A stretch of 64,000 bases of DNA from Acanthochlamys bracteata (GCA_019914995.1 CM034128.1:6078501-6142500); one strand, 5' to 3'; shown: positions 24,225 to 36,300, numbered from the stretch's first letter. The notes: generated by a model from the sequence alone, not told the origin. Made by a program: numbers and translations.

Positions 24225-24660
24225 GTTATGACACATTGGTGCACATCAGTTTGATTCTATCGGTACAAAATTCCAAAATAATCTCTATCATTAGATATAA
24301 AGAACTATAAGTTGATAATATATTGACAAAATTTCAACTTAATTAGATTGCGAATCAACTTTCATCTAATTTTTTGATCAAGATGACAAAAATAAGACAA
24401 TATATGTTTTGGATTTTTTAATCAACATAACAAAAGTAAGACAATGTATATTTTTTGGATTTTTTCATTTTTGTCATATTAATCAAGAAGTTGGATAAAG
24501 ATTGATTTATAATCTGATTGAGCTGAAATTTGGTCAACGTATTTTTCAATTCATATTTGTTAATATTCAACGGTGAAGATCACATTTGAATCTTTGTATT
24601 GGTGGAATCGTACGATTTGCGCCGATGCGTCCCTAAGGTACGATCTGCCTCTATCCCCAC
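24225..24660. mobile_element. Palindromic (TA)n-flanked MITE, copy 3
   Basis: Same landmarks as the other copies: TAGATATAAAGAACTATAAG on the left, TTTTTGATCAAGATGACA in the centre, then a duplicated central AAAGTAAGACAAT segment, TTTTTGTCATATTAATCAAG, and a right half ending in AATATTCAACGGTGAAGATC. It lies between two (TA)n tracts. The centre is longer than in other copies because about 50 bases are repeated. Confidence 0.75.
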
Positions 24661-24701
24661 TTATATATATATATATATATACATATATATATACACACAC
24701 A
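24661..24701. repeat. (TA)n/(AC)n microsatellite between MITE copies
   Basis: A TA run passes into an AC run. It forms the common border of MITE copies 3 and 4. Confidence 0.9.
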
Positions 24702-25080
24702 CAAGGGATATGGGCACTCTAACCGCTATGCACGCTCCAGTGCACTCCACTATCGTTTGTGATCGTGGATACCTCCAAAAATAATATTTTGAATTAGATA
24801 TGAAGAAGTATGAGTCGGTAAAATACTGACCAAATTTTATCTATATCGAACTACGAATCAATCTCCATCCGGCCACTTGATTATGGTGGCACAAATAGTA
24901 ACAATTAACAATGTATATATATATATATTTTCATTTTTAGTCATTTTGATCAAGTGGCCGGATGGAGGTCGATTCGTTATCTGATTGATATGAAACTTTT
25001 TCAACATATTATCGAATCATGTTTGTTCACATATAATGGTAATGATAGAGATCAAATTCATCGGATTTTATAATTTACGT
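24702..25080. mobile_element. Palindromic MITE, copy 4
   Basis: GGGCACTCTAACC near the left, CTCCATCCGGCCACTTGATT in the left centre and its near-perfect complement TTGATCAAGTGGCCGGATGG in the right centre make this the cleanest palindrome of the cluster. The right border lacks a (TA)n tract. Confidence 0.75.
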
Positions 25081-25460
25081 AAACACTGTTGAAGGATATA
25101 TTGACTGTTTGCTCTTTTCTTTCTCTTCTCATTCTCCTCCTCTTCTTCATAAGCACTTTTCGGGAGCTCTCTCCCTCGCCACTACTTAAATTTTTCCCCT
25201 TGACTTCTCTGTCCTCAATTCCTTATTAAAATTTTGAGTTTTGCAGCCATTAGTTCCAATCCTACCTTTTCTCTACCTCAGCAAGAAGCTTCATCCTCAC
25301 AGCCATACTCACGAGTCCCGACCCCTCTCTCACTCTTCATCCGTCATTTTTCCTCCGGCCTTTTTCTTCTTTCAACTTCTCGCGATGTCATTCAACCTTC
25401 TTCTCCTTTCAATTTCTCGCTGGCGCTGTTCATTTTCCAGCCACACCAACTAATCAAAAT

Positions 25461-25645
25461 CTAAAAACTGTTATGTTCTCTTCTCCTCCTTATTCTATTT
25501 CTTCTCCCGTTATGAATTTTACCGCCTTGCTTTTTCTTCTTTCCCCTCCACCACTGCCGATAATGCCATTTAAGATGGGAACAGAAGTAAAGGGTTCTTT
25601 TTTTTTCTTCTTAAAGGTTTGATTTTTGTGATTGGGAACTATTAT
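25461..25645 (+). repeat. Left arm of a 185-bp inverted repeat
   Basis: This segment is about 80% identical (by eye) to the complement of 27577-27760. Landmarks are CTTCTCCTCCTTATTCTATT, CCACCACTGCCGATAATGCC, GGAACAGAAGTAAAGGGTTC and GATTTTTGTGATTGGGAA. With the right arm it delimits about 2.3 kb that ends just before the FAR1-type transposase remnant. Confidence 0.8.
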
Positions 25646-26189
25646 TACATATGTTATGTACTATTTTGTGGAACTATTAGTGGCTTGAATTTTTATTTGA
25701 ATTGGAAGAAAGTCTAGCCATTTATATTCTTTTGTTCATTTTGTTGTCTGTTTTGGCATTTGATATTAATTGGGATATCAAGACATGTATGGCATAATAT
25801 TCTTGTAAAATTTCAAACCAACGCAGGTAAATGGTAAGTGCAAAAGTTTATGGTAAGCTTATGTTCCGTTTACGAGTGGTCATGAATCTGGTTTCGGACT
25901 AATGTCCTAGTGGATTTATTGTATCATTTACATGAGCCTGTGTTTGTGATATAACGCAAACTCTACTTTCTAGTGAGAGTCTGAGTTCATTTACACAAGT
26001 CTTATTGTAATCCATTTTATGCTCTCAAATTTCGAAGGCTTGGACAATCCTGAGCTTCTCAAGTGGTCATCTTGAAGACAGGACCCTTGTGATGAGAAGT
26101 GACAGAATGCCCTCTAAAATGGTTCATGTTAAGAAGCAATAGTGGTTCTGTATCCTATACATGTATACAAATTAGAAAGAGTTCCAATT

Positions 26190-27020
26190 AGGAATGTTTA
26201 AGTGAAATTTGAATGTTAAGTGTAATGTTTTTATTTAACTAGTTGTGTGTTCTGTCCTAACTGGAATGTAAATGCTTAAGTGAAATTTGAATATTTTTGT
26301 CATGAACGTTTGTAATGTGAATGCTTTTTTTCAGTGAATGGAACGTGAATTGCCAAATAGAATGTGAATGGAATCAAATGTTAATGTGGATGTCATCGAC
26401 AGTGAATGGAAATGCAAACATGGAATTATATGCATCGATAGTGAATGAAAATGAATGGAATAGTGAATGTCTCTAAAGTGAGAATGTGAATGTTATTGAG
26501 AAGATGTCATCTATAGTAAATGAAATGTAATGTGAATATTTTTGGGATGCAATGCTGCACTTACATAACGTAATGTTGTATTCTTGCACAAAAATTCTGA
26601 CAAAAATTTCTGTAATGTAATGTAATGTTGTCCTTCCATTCATTACAAAAATTTCATTACACAAAAATGTTTCATGACACTTTCACAATACATTCACAAC
26701 ACTTCACATTATATTCATATTATTTTACATTACACTTTCAACTTGCATTGTAAAGGTAATCATATTACTTCCCATTATACATTCATATTATATTTACAAA
26801 GTTTTCACAAACAATTCGGAATTACATTCTTGTAATACTGTCACACAGAAACGCATACATAATTATAAGAAAAAGCATTCTTCCAATACTTTAAACATTT
26901 CATTCATCAACTAGTTTCAACATTCATATACATATTCCAACATTTGTGGTTCTGTTTAGACATTCCTATAAGCCATTTTGAACATTTACATTCACAAAAC
27001 ATTCACAATACAACTTTAAT
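26190..27020. repeat. Degenerate GAATGTGAATG / CATTCACATT array
   Basis: From about 26190 to 26560 the + strand is full of GTGAATGGAATG-like words. From about 26640 to 27020 it is full of CATTCACAA/CATTCATAT words, which are their complements. The tract is therefore loosely palindromic around 26600 and sits in the middle of the 25461/27760 inverted repeat. No gene is seen. Confidence 0.6.
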
Positions 27021-27576
27021 GCTAAACTCATTCATATAGGATTCATCTCATTATTGAAAAGAAAAATAAAAACAGATAGCAAGTCCTTCAACATTCATGT
27101 CCACATTCCTATCTAGCAACGTACATTATTGGAGGAATTCATCTTTGTTTCTGCTTAATCATCGACTGCACAAAAAAAAAAAAAATAATTACCCTATATC
27201 CACCTTGCAGTGGGGATGAATAGCTGGTTGAATCGATGAAATTTCATGAGTTGGAACATGTAATTTCATTAATTCAACTCATCTAACTCATCCAGTTTGA
27301 TGAAATTACACGTTAACAAAAGAACAAAATCGAGGATCAACAAAAATCATTGAATTTAGGAACGATCAACAAAAATTAGAGTAAATGCTATGAGTCAAAC
27401 TCTTTGGATATAACTCACAACAAAATAGAGCGGTGCTCCTACTTCGCTTTCCTATCTACATTAGTACTTCATTCAAAAATCATTAGTCAAGCATCATCAT
27501 TCCTAAATAAAGAACACAACAAAAATAAAAGAAAGAACTCCTTAAGAAAAAAAATCAAACCTTGACAATTGAATCA

Positions 27577-27760
27577 TAATACTTCCCAATCACAAAAATC
27601 AAAACTTTAAGATAAAAAGAAAGAACTCTTTACTTCTGTTCTCATCATGAATGACATTGTCGGCAGCGGTGAAGGGGAAAGAAGAAAAAAACATGATGGT
27701 GAAATTGATGACAGGAGAAGGAATAGAATAAAAAGGAGAAGAGAAAATAACGGTTTTTAA
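27577..27760 (-). repeat. Right arm of the 185-bp inverted repeat
   Basis: This is the complement of the segment at 25461-25645; see that entry. An AGGAGAAGAGAAATTAAG stretch near 31805 resembles part of the same arm, so a third, more diverged copy may lie beyond the transposase remnant. Confidence 0.8.
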
Positions 27761-27799
27761 CCTTACTCTGACGAACTCCGGCGATGTTAGGATTTGATT

Positions 27800-28890
27800 T
27801 TTCTTTATACAATACAAATGGACAAGGAAGCAAGGGTAATAATTTTTTTTTGGATAAATAGTCAGTCGCGTACTCAATACTATTATTTTAGAGATGTATT
27901 ATTCTTTGACACCACCTACTGGACGAATGTATCGCCATTCACTAGAGCCAACCACTATACGCAATCAATTCAGTTTGGTTGTACATCACTTTTGCATGAG
28001 ACAAATGAATCTTTTCAGTAGCTTTTTGAGGCTTTACTTGGAGCTATGGGCAACCGTGCTCTATTCTCAACCATTACTGATCAATATAAAGCGATGACAG
28101 TAATTATTGCAAATTTATTTTCAAATACGCAATACAGATTTTTTTATGGCATATTTTGAAAAAGTTTGCTAACAAACTTTCACACATTTTGTTTCAAGAG
28201 TTCAAAATTCAAAACATCAAGCGACGCGATCAAAAAGTTATATTCTTAGCACCTTTGAGACGAGACAAAATGAATAGTATATCTACATATAAATTATAGG
28301 AGAACAAATGGCTCAAAAGAATATATTATATTAGAGAAAAATGGGCACTTGGATATTATTGGATATATTTTATGCAGATACTAACACTGTGGGGTGCTCC
28401 AAAGGCATGAATTGTATATAAAAGAATTTTTTTTCAACCATCAACAACTCTTCGTGAGGTTGTTCTGAAGAATCATATGTTTGCGAGGAATTATTGAAAG
28501 AGAAATAAATGAGAATTATACAAGTGAACACTTAATCTCGTTTTGTGGATAATAATACTTATCTTGAAAAGTGCAGAAAGTGTGTATACCAGAAATGTCT
28601 ACAATAGGTTCAAAAAAAAATATGAAAAAGCTCAGGCCGAGTATGTCCTGATTGATGATGAAAATGGTACTGATGGCTACACGACCTACATCTACAATTT
28701 CGGATAGAAGGTTGTCATCAGTGAAAGGTGAAGTTCAATATAACCACAAAAGAAGGTAAATGCGAGTGCAGACTTTTTAAGTTTATAGGGATTCTTTATA
28801 GGCATTTTATAAACATTTTTTAGAGTCGTGATATAGAAATATCAGATCACTTTGTTGTTAAAAATTGAATGAAGAATGCTAATAAATATA
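27800..28890 (+). pseudogene. FAR1/MULE-type transposase remnant
   Basis: FAR1/FHY3 proteins derive from Mutator-like transposases, and this fragment matches their transposase core. In one frame IFFWINSQSRTQYYYF, DVLFFDTTYWTN (catalytic Asp region), NHYTQSIQFGCTSLLHE and TNESFQ are seen from about 27838 to 28020. After a stop, LFEALLGAMGNRALFSTITD and KAMT continue to about 28097. Farther on, a SWIM zinc-finger counterpart follows: YVLIDDENGTDGYTTYIYNF at about 28640, then CECRLFKFIGILYRHF near 28768, where the second Cys-His pair is partly lost (YRH in place of CRH). Many stops and frame changes make it dead. It could be a MULE transposase or a FAR1-related gene copy; the surrounding inverted repeats favour a mobile element. 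Confidence 0.75.
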
Positions 28891-29600
28891 TAGGTCAGTA
28901 CGACAATAGGTCAGTAAATGATCATAAAAATTCTGAGATATTGAGGACTCTCCAAAACATATGGTTTCAATCAATTGGTTTAAGAAGCAGCTGAAATAAA
29001 TGAATGATACTAAGTACAATTGCAAGCATTACATGATGGAACACAGCAGATCAAGAAAGTGAAGGAACACCGTAGATCGAGAAAGTAAGAAAAATTAATG
29101 ACCGAGATAAAACTCCAGTTGTCTATTCATGTACTATTAATGAGAAACTAGAAATCCCATTTGATGATTTTCTCAAGTTTTACTACTGAATTTTCGTATA
29201 TTGCAAACTAAGGAAAGAAAAAAGGAAGAAAATACTTGCAAAGATAGTAATAGTAGAATAAAAAAAGTTTTGCCACTACAAAGATCAAAGTAAAGACACT
29301 TAAAAAATGTGCTTATTGCTACAAGCATTGTGTTAAACATGACAAACGAAATTATTCTGAAAATTCAAATAAGAAGAAAACAAGTATTGCAAACATTTAC
29401 TTAGTATTTAAATTAGAACATACTAACATTAAAGAAAATTAAAGTTGAAATTGACATTTGTCACCACTTTTTTACTATAGTTATTAGAGATGAAGATGAT
29501 GAAGACAAACATACGAGTGAAGATGGAGACAGTTTTGATGAAGAATTTTAACTGTTCATTTGGAGTAGAAAGATGAAGATTTCGCGACAACTTTTGTTAT
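28891..29600. other. Downstream debris of the FAR1/MULE remnant
   Basis: AT-rich and without a readable domain. Short pieces with Asp/Glu runs near 29490-29550 may be the acidic tail of the transposase. Confidence 0.3.
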
Positions 29601-29639
29601 CTTTGTACAACTCTTTTTAGTTATATATAGTATTTATGT

Positions 29640-30260
29640 TAATTGTATATAAAATTGACTGTTTAACTGTTTGCAATAGAATAATTTGACTATGACTAGC
29701 TGATTGTTTGAAATCTTGACTATTTGTAATAGAACACTTTTATTATGAAAATTTGATTATTTGACTATTTGAAATTTTGACTGTTTGCAAAAGAAAAAAT
29801 CGACTATGAAAATTTGGTTGGTGACTGTTTGCAATATAACAGTTTGACTATGAATATTTAATTATTTGTAATTTTGCCTTTTTGCAAGAGGACACTTTGA
29901 CTATGAAAATTTGATTATTTGACTGTTTGAAATTTTTACTGTTTGTAAAAGAAAAAGTCGACTATGAAAATTGGTTGGTGACTGTTTGTAATATAACAGT
30001 TTCACTATAAATATTTGACTGTTTGTAACCTTTATTTTTTGCAATAGAATAGTTTGATTATGTAAATTTGATTGCTTGATTGTTTGAATACTTGACTGTT
30101 TAAGTGCTTTGACTTCTTGATTATTTGACAAACCATAACATTGTAATACTTTATTTGACTATTTCACTGTTTGACTACGTAAATTTGACTGCTTGACTAT
30201 TTGATTGCTTTGACCGCTTGACTGTTTGACCAATCATAACACTGTAATACTTTATTTCAC
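29640..30260. repeat. TTTGACTGTTTG-rich tandem repeat tract
   Basis: Words such as TTTGACTGTTTG, GACTATGAAAATTTG and GCAATAGAACAGTTTGAC recur throughout. A longer unit, containing GACTGTTTGCAA, AAGAAAAAATCGACTATG and GGTTGGTGACTGTTTG, starts near 29779 and again near 29937, a spacing of about 160 bases. It is a degenerate higher-order tandem repeat, not coding. Confidence 0.7.
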
Positions 30261-30319
30261 TGTTTGATACCATTACATGCCCAATACTTTATTGCAATAC
30301 TTAATTTGACATTGTAAAT

Positions 30320-30730
30320 AATCCCACTCATAAAAAGTTCACATGTATACTTGTTTGACACAAGGACAGCATCACATTCATGAAATGTTCTTCATTTCAA
30401 TACTTGTTTAACACAAGGACATTATCACATTCATAAAAAGTTCACATTGCATTCCATTAACTATTGATGACAATCATAGTCCATTCTTCGTTCACTGTCG
30501 ATCATTCAATACAAAATGCACTCACTGTCAATGCATTCCATATAATGCATTCACTCTCAATGGCATTGACATTCCATTCACTGTTTGCATTTCCATTCGT
30601 TATCAATGACATTGACATTCCATTCAGTGACATTCACATTTACTATCGATGACATTCACATTCCATTCACTTTAATTCACATTCGCATTCCACTTAGACA
30701 TTCACATTCTATTCACAAGAAAAGAACATT
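30320..30730. repeat. CATTCACATTCC-rich tract with a 70-bp duplication
   Basis: TACTTGTTTGACACAAGGAC near 30349 recurs as TACTTGTTTAACACAAGGAC near 30402, and TCATAAAAAGTTCACAT brackets them. The following 250 bases consist of CATTCAC/CATTCCAT words like the tract at 26640-27020. Confidence 0.6.
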
Positions 30731-32374
30731 CACATTATAAATGTTAATGACAAAAAAATTCCTATTTCACTTGAACAATCACAGTCTAGTCAGGATAAAA
30801 TACAACACCACTTAAACAAAAGTGGTTTCCAGTTAACAACAATGCATTTCACTTATTCCATGCATATAGGACAAAGAACCATTACTACTCAACCTAAAAA
30901 GGAAGTCCTCAAAAAATTTGCCTAAAACTGCCGAGTCAGCAAATTTGTTTGAGCAGCACTGATCGAGCTAATCTTGGAGCTCACATCTGCATCGAGCAAT
31001 CATAAAAAACAAAATTAAACCAAAAAAAATGTCGAAGCTCATGTCTACATTCAGCAATTATATCCTCCTTCCTGTCTTCCTGGTTGCATTCGGCAATCAA
31101 CACCTATTGGCCGCTCATGTCGGAGCTGTATAAAGAAAAGAGGAAGTAAGAAGAAAGACATCGTCTGAATCTAATAAGTTAAAAAAATGTTTGTTATGCA
31201 TACAGAGAAATTCGTACCATCAAGTCCATCTAATAAAAAAAAATCCTCCATAATGGCTCTGTTTTACTCGTCGAGCTCACCTCCGGCAACCAACAATAAC
31301 ATCAACAATAACAAAAAAACAGTCATAATTGCTGCCATAATATCAACAATAACACAATCATAATTGCGTAATTGCCACCTACAAACAACAATAACAATAA
31401 CACAATCATAATTGTTTCAAAAACTTCCCAGAGCATTCTTCCCACTATCTACAACAACAAGTGAAACAAAGTTAAACAAATTAAGGCAGAAACAAAGTAG
31501 AAAATGGATAACATACTACAAACTTTTTTTCGGTAATCATCTGTTTAGAAATTCCTCTTCGAGCTCACCTCTAGTATAATTACCACCTGCAAACAACAAC
31601 AACAACACAATCATTAAATAGAATTATCTCTAATCAAATAACTAAAAAAACACAATAGATGAAAATTCTGTTTAATTTAGTACTCAACATCTGTAATAAA
31701 AAATATAAATATAAAAATCAGCAGAGAGGTGGTGACAAATGTTGGGGCATTTGGACGGTGGCAATTGATGAAATTGAGAATAGTAGAAGGCATAAGAGAA
31801 GGAGGAGAAGAGAAATTAAGATAAAAGAGAGTATTCACCTACGTCAACCGCGACCGAAGTTTCTTACCAAGCAAGCTGAGGGTAAGATAAAGGCGGCAAT
31901 TTAAGAAATTAATGATGGCAAAAGGCGTAGAAGGTGGAGGAGAAGAAAAATTAAGGAATTATGTCATCCAACTACGATCCTCGGCCGGCAATCAAAAGCT
32001 CCGACCAAGGTAGAAAGATGGTAAGGTTTAGAGCTTATGGTCGAGGGAGACTCAAATTTTCAGAGACATTTGAAAGAGGGACAAAGCAGTCGGAGAAATC
32101 AAAGCAGCGACAAGGAAGAGAAATATGGCTGGCCAGGAGCGAGAAACTTCGCTACATGAGGAAGAAGGCAACAAAAGAGAAGAAAATGAGAAACATGAGC
32201 GGAAATCACTAAATTGGCTACGCTATAGTACTTACGTAAGTTCTCATTTTGCTGCTAGAGAGCGTGTGGTTTCTGGCCGTTGGATCAACGAACGGCCAGA
32301 AAATGATGTGCATGGATGTGCATCAACTCACGATGTATGTGTATCCAATTCTATATATATATCTTAGGTTTTCC
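30731..32374. other. Non-coding repeat-rich stretch, probable right flank of the MULE region
   Basis: AACAATAACA/AACAACAAC words recur at 31290-31620. Purine-rich blocks (31740-31960 and 32040-32210) look like the inverted-repeat arm at 27577-27760. Open frames of about 80 codons here are Lys/Arg/Glu-rich from purine-rich DNA. A perfect 12-bp hairpin, TTTCTGGCCGTT (32270-32281) with AACGGCCAGAAA (32291-32302), lies near the right edge. No gene is recognised. Confidence 0.4.
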
Positions 32375-33799
32375 TGTAAGATTAACTCAAGAGGGGAGGG
32401 GTGAATTAAGTTAGTCAATAAAAATTTTCGTGAAGTTTAGTTATCTTACGGACAGCAGGCTTACAGCCGGCTGCGTCAATTCTGTAACCTGCAGACAGAG
32501 AGAGTTAGAGAGTTTGCTGACTTATGTAAAGAGGGCAGTACTTAAGATATTTAACGTGGTTCGACAAAACCCCTTTGCCTACATCCACGGTCGCTCTATC
32601 ATCAGAGCCAAAGCTTCACTAAACCTTTAATAAGCTACATATACACCAAGAGCAAAGTTCTTCACCAAGCACACTTACTCTTACCGGGTTTCTTCGCCAA
32701 GACAACCCCTAGCAGCCTACTGGACACACCTGTCCCTCTGGCTGATATGCTAGCTCTATTACAAGGTCTAAGAACTTTCACCAAGCTTGACCTGAGCTTC
32801 CCTTCCCTGTGCCCGCGGCACCACCTTCACAAAGTTAGTAATGGGTTACAAGAAAATAAACAGAAATTGAGCACAGGTTCTATCTAATGAGGTTATGTGT
32901 TCATGAAGTGTTTCTAATGAGATGATCAGAGAGGTTGCTGAGAAAGATTTCTTCAGTGTGATCAGCAGCAAAATTTGTTGTTTGTGCAGAGTAGTAGAGT
33001 TCTTGTGTGTCTCTGTTTTGCTTATGTTCTCTCTGCAGTTTCTTTGTTGCTCTGTCTCCCTTCTTATAGTGTTTCGTCTCTGTGCAGGAACCGTTGAAGA
33101 ACGTTGCTGTTGGCGCTCTTTTTCATTGGTGGTTCTTCACGTCAGAGAGGGAGCAAATTTGCCCAGCGGTTAATCAACCACTTTCTTAATTGCTTTCGGT
33201 TGTCTTTTGTGCAATGTCTCCATACCATTAAATGCATTATAGAAATTTGAATTTGCCGCCAGTGATTATAAGCTTAATTTAGCTAAGTTGCTGTCTGAAA
33301 CAAAGAGCTGAGTTAGCTTGTCCATATTTAATACATTGCTGGTTGACTTCTTGATTTGATTAGAGATCTTGACTTGTATGATCTTCTTTCTTCCCTTGAT
33401 TATAGAGCTTTCCCTTTCTGTGAAAAAAGAAAATGAATTTTGCTCGTTGTAGATCTTCTATTTGAATTGCTTCAGTGCATTGTGAGTCCAGAGGATTTTT
33501 GAAGCAAGAAAAGTTTTGTTGCTGTTGAACCCAAAGCTTTGTTTCGAAACAGAGAAGTCTTCTTGTGCTTCAGTGATCAAGCAGCTGACTGCAATGTGAC
33601 TATGGCATCCTCTGTTCCGTATGCTGTTTAATTTGTAGTAGCATAACAGTTGGCTGCATGATGGCTGTTATTGTCTGCTGTAAATAAAGTGATCTTTGTT
33701 TGTCTAATCCTGCAGAACTTGATTTCAGATTATTAGTCTAATATAAATTATAGTTCTTAATTCTTTGTTATCATCAAAATTGTCTTCATAGTTCCAACA
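32375..33799 (+). mobile_element. Probable solo LTR
   Basis: The unit starts TGTAAGATTAACTCAAG and ends GTTCCAACA, which fits TG...CA termini. Near 32552 it has TTAACGTGGTTCGACAAAAC followed by CCTACATCCACGG, a block common in LTRs of plant Copia elements. No gag or pol lies next to it and no second copy of equal length is in the window, so it is best read as a solo LTR of about 1.4 kb. The flanks do not show a clear 5-bp duplication. Its opening words also occur at 4439. Confidence 0.5.
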
Positions 33800-33808
33800 A
33801 TATATATG

Positions 33809-34020
33809 GTTTGGATAGTGGCACTCCATATCTTAGGGGCACTCTCGTGCACTTTGTATAATTTTTGCATCATTTTGATCAAGTAGACGTTGATTCGTGA
33901 TCCGATTGAATTAAAATTTTGTGAGCATGCTATTGACTCATAGTTTATCACATCCAATGGTAGAGATTGAGTTTGGAGGTCTCTATAGCCAAAAACGGCG
34001 ATAGAGTGTCTCGCTCTCTC
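33809..34020. mobile_element. Half copy of the palindromic MITE, flanked by TA tracts
   Basis: TATATATATGG, GGGGCACTCTCGTGCACT, ATCATTTTGATCAAGTAG, GATTCGTGATCCGATTGAA and ACATCCAATGGTAGAGATTG are family landmarks in right-half order. A TATATATATATA run follows at 34021. The left half is mostly deleted. Confidence 0.65.
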
Positions 34021-34034
34021 TATATATATATATC

Positions 34035-35837
34035 AAACTAATCCTTTCTTCTTGATCTTAACCGTGCATTCTTCTAGCCTTTGGAGGATTGATGCATTAC
34101 AGCAAATCTGATCCTGAGAATGAGGAGTATACGTCAATATATAGTTGTAGCATTGATGATACCAAGATACATCATGACATAATGAGCAAATCGACTTCAA
34201 AACATTACTGCACGAGAAAGAGAACATTTTCAAAACCTTAGACTTTACATTGACGATTCCATTCTCGTTTATAATGAAATCTGAGCAATTAAATGTTATA
34301 TCAATTGTTCATACACCATACTTATAAACTTTCATATAATTTATATTATTAGTATTTATCATAATAGAAAATAAGTTGACGGGTATTACTTAATAACTAT
34401 TTGATTTTATAAAATTTCATATCTATTATAATTTGGTTGTATGAAATGTAACTAATGGGTTAAATTATAATTGAAACTTTAAAATGTGTCAATTGAAAAA
34501 TATAACTTGCCACACTAGAAAAAGTGTATTAGGTTTCATATTACTTATAGTGTTATATTACATCATTCACAACCCGTCCACTAATTGACTCTTTTTATAA
34601 CTTTGAGGTTAAAAATCTAACCATTAGTTAAATTTAACATAAGTTGACAAATAGTTTCTATCATTATACACTCAAATTTTTTTAAAAACCAGATGTAATT
34701 CAGCCAATTTATACTGAGAGATTATGAAATAATATTCGTCAACTTATTTTCTATCATGAGTATAAAATAATAATAAATTATATAAAATTTTAGCAATATA
34801 ATATATCAATATTTTAGATCATGCCTAACAATTTTGATTTTGGTATGAATACGTAGAGATATTTTTGAAATATAAGTTCTCAATATGTTTAGTTGACGTT
34901 ATTGAATAACCTAGTTGATAATGCCTTTATCAACTGTTGCTATACAATCCATAAATGTATTACTAAAAAAGAAGTAAGAAAGTTTGTAAAGATACTATTT
35001 ACTGGATGAAAGGCCAGTCGATAAAGTAATATATTTTTGTGCTGAGTTAACGGAATGTTTTAACGTGGGTCAATAGACAAAATAAGTAAATTAATTATAT
35101 TTGAAATTTTTATATTAAAACTTACTAATGTCAATACTCTCTCTCTCTCTCTCTCTTTTGGATATATATATGCATATATATATAAGAAGTGCATTAAATA
35201 ACATTAGAATAGGTTTTCCATCAATCCTTTCATATATTTCTATGCTCTCTAGGGTGTTTAGCTTCAGTGGAAGGGTCAATTCCAACTCCATATGCTTTTA
35301 ATATCTTCCATTTTTTCCTATTACAATCTACCATTATCTTCTTTTAAAACATGTTCTATATATCCATATATATAATAGTTATTCAAGTATGTTGTAGCAC
35401 TGCACCACTACTGATCTTAAGACTTTCAGAAAGTTTTACCCTATTTACACACTGGTGCTAGACCAGAGCTATATATCTTATTTTGCTGTTATATACATGA
35501 AAAAGAAAATTTTAACTTATTAAATGAAATAATAAACAATTATAGTGATGTTATGGTTTGAAGATGGATTGCTTGATTCGAGAAGTCTCTTGCCATCCAA
35601 GCTATGTGTAAGAGAAGAGAAGGAAAAGAGCGAGACAACCACCCTTCCACCCTCTTTCTTTTGAGCAGTGAAAGGGTCGAGTTAACATAGAAACACCCTA
35701 CCATGACTTACGAAGATACATCGAAAAGCTGCAAAGATTACAATGGCGTCCCAGGAATCAATTGCCCGTGAGCAACAACAACAAACTCCAACTGGCGCAA
35801 ACTGCACCTCAATGCATTAGAAAAGAGACCCATGCCC
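34035..35837. other. Non-coding AT-rich stretch
   Basis: No gene is recognised. It contains a (CT)n run (35136-35157) next to a short TA/GCATATA stretch. The sequence from 35540 to 35830 is a little more GC-rich but has no open frame of note. Confidence 0.35.
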
Positions 35838-36300
35838 ATGGCGTAGGGTAAAAGTTAGATGTGGCTCATATGAATAATATTTAATTAGTTTAATAAATGC
35901 TAAATCCTATTGGAAGTTGGAGAATTCCTATTGGAAGTTTAAGAGTTATAATTCTTTTGGAATTTTAAAAGTCATATAATATCCATTGTTATGATTGATG
36001 GGTAATGAGTATATTTAGGAATTTGAGGAGTTAGTATTATATCCATTATGATGGTTAATGGATAATCAATGTAATTCTTATAAAATGAGAATCTTGATCC
36101 TCTCTCTTCTCCTAAAAAAAGAAAGAAAGAATTCTAGATCTAAAGTTTCCATCACCTAAAGTTCTCTTTAGAATTAAAAGAATATTAAGAGAGAGAAATC
36201 AAACTCTCAAAAAGGCAAATAATTGATTGAAGATATGTGTAATGAATCAAGATATATTTACTTTCCCTAGTTTATGTGTTTATTGTACAAATCACTGCAT
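35838..36300 (+). mobile_element. 5' LTR of a decayed Copia element
   Basis: From about 35858 (AGATGTGGCTCAT) this segment aligns with 39804 onward (AGATGTGGTTCAT). Shared landmarks are CCTATTGGAAG/CCTATTGGAATT, TTAAGAGTTATA, AGTCATATAAT, CATTGTTATGATTG, GGGTAATGA, TATATCCATTATGATG and AATCTTG. The 5' copy continues past that point with poly-purine and AT-rich sequence; its right border near 36300 is a guess. Confidence 0.7.

Noticed and set aside
25234-25464. Overlapping open frames of 70-76 codons
   Set aside because: Pyrimidine-rich DNA gives Ser/Phe/Leu-rich translations in two frames; no domain, and the region borders an inverted repeat.
26190-27020. CRISPR-like array
   Set aside because: The repeated words are short, unequal and unspaced, and the window is plant nuclear DNA.
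31659-32367. Three overlapping open frames of about 80 codons, Lys/Arg/Glu-rich
   Set aside because: They follow purine-rich DNA that resembles the inverted-repeat arm at 27577-27760, and no family is recognisable.
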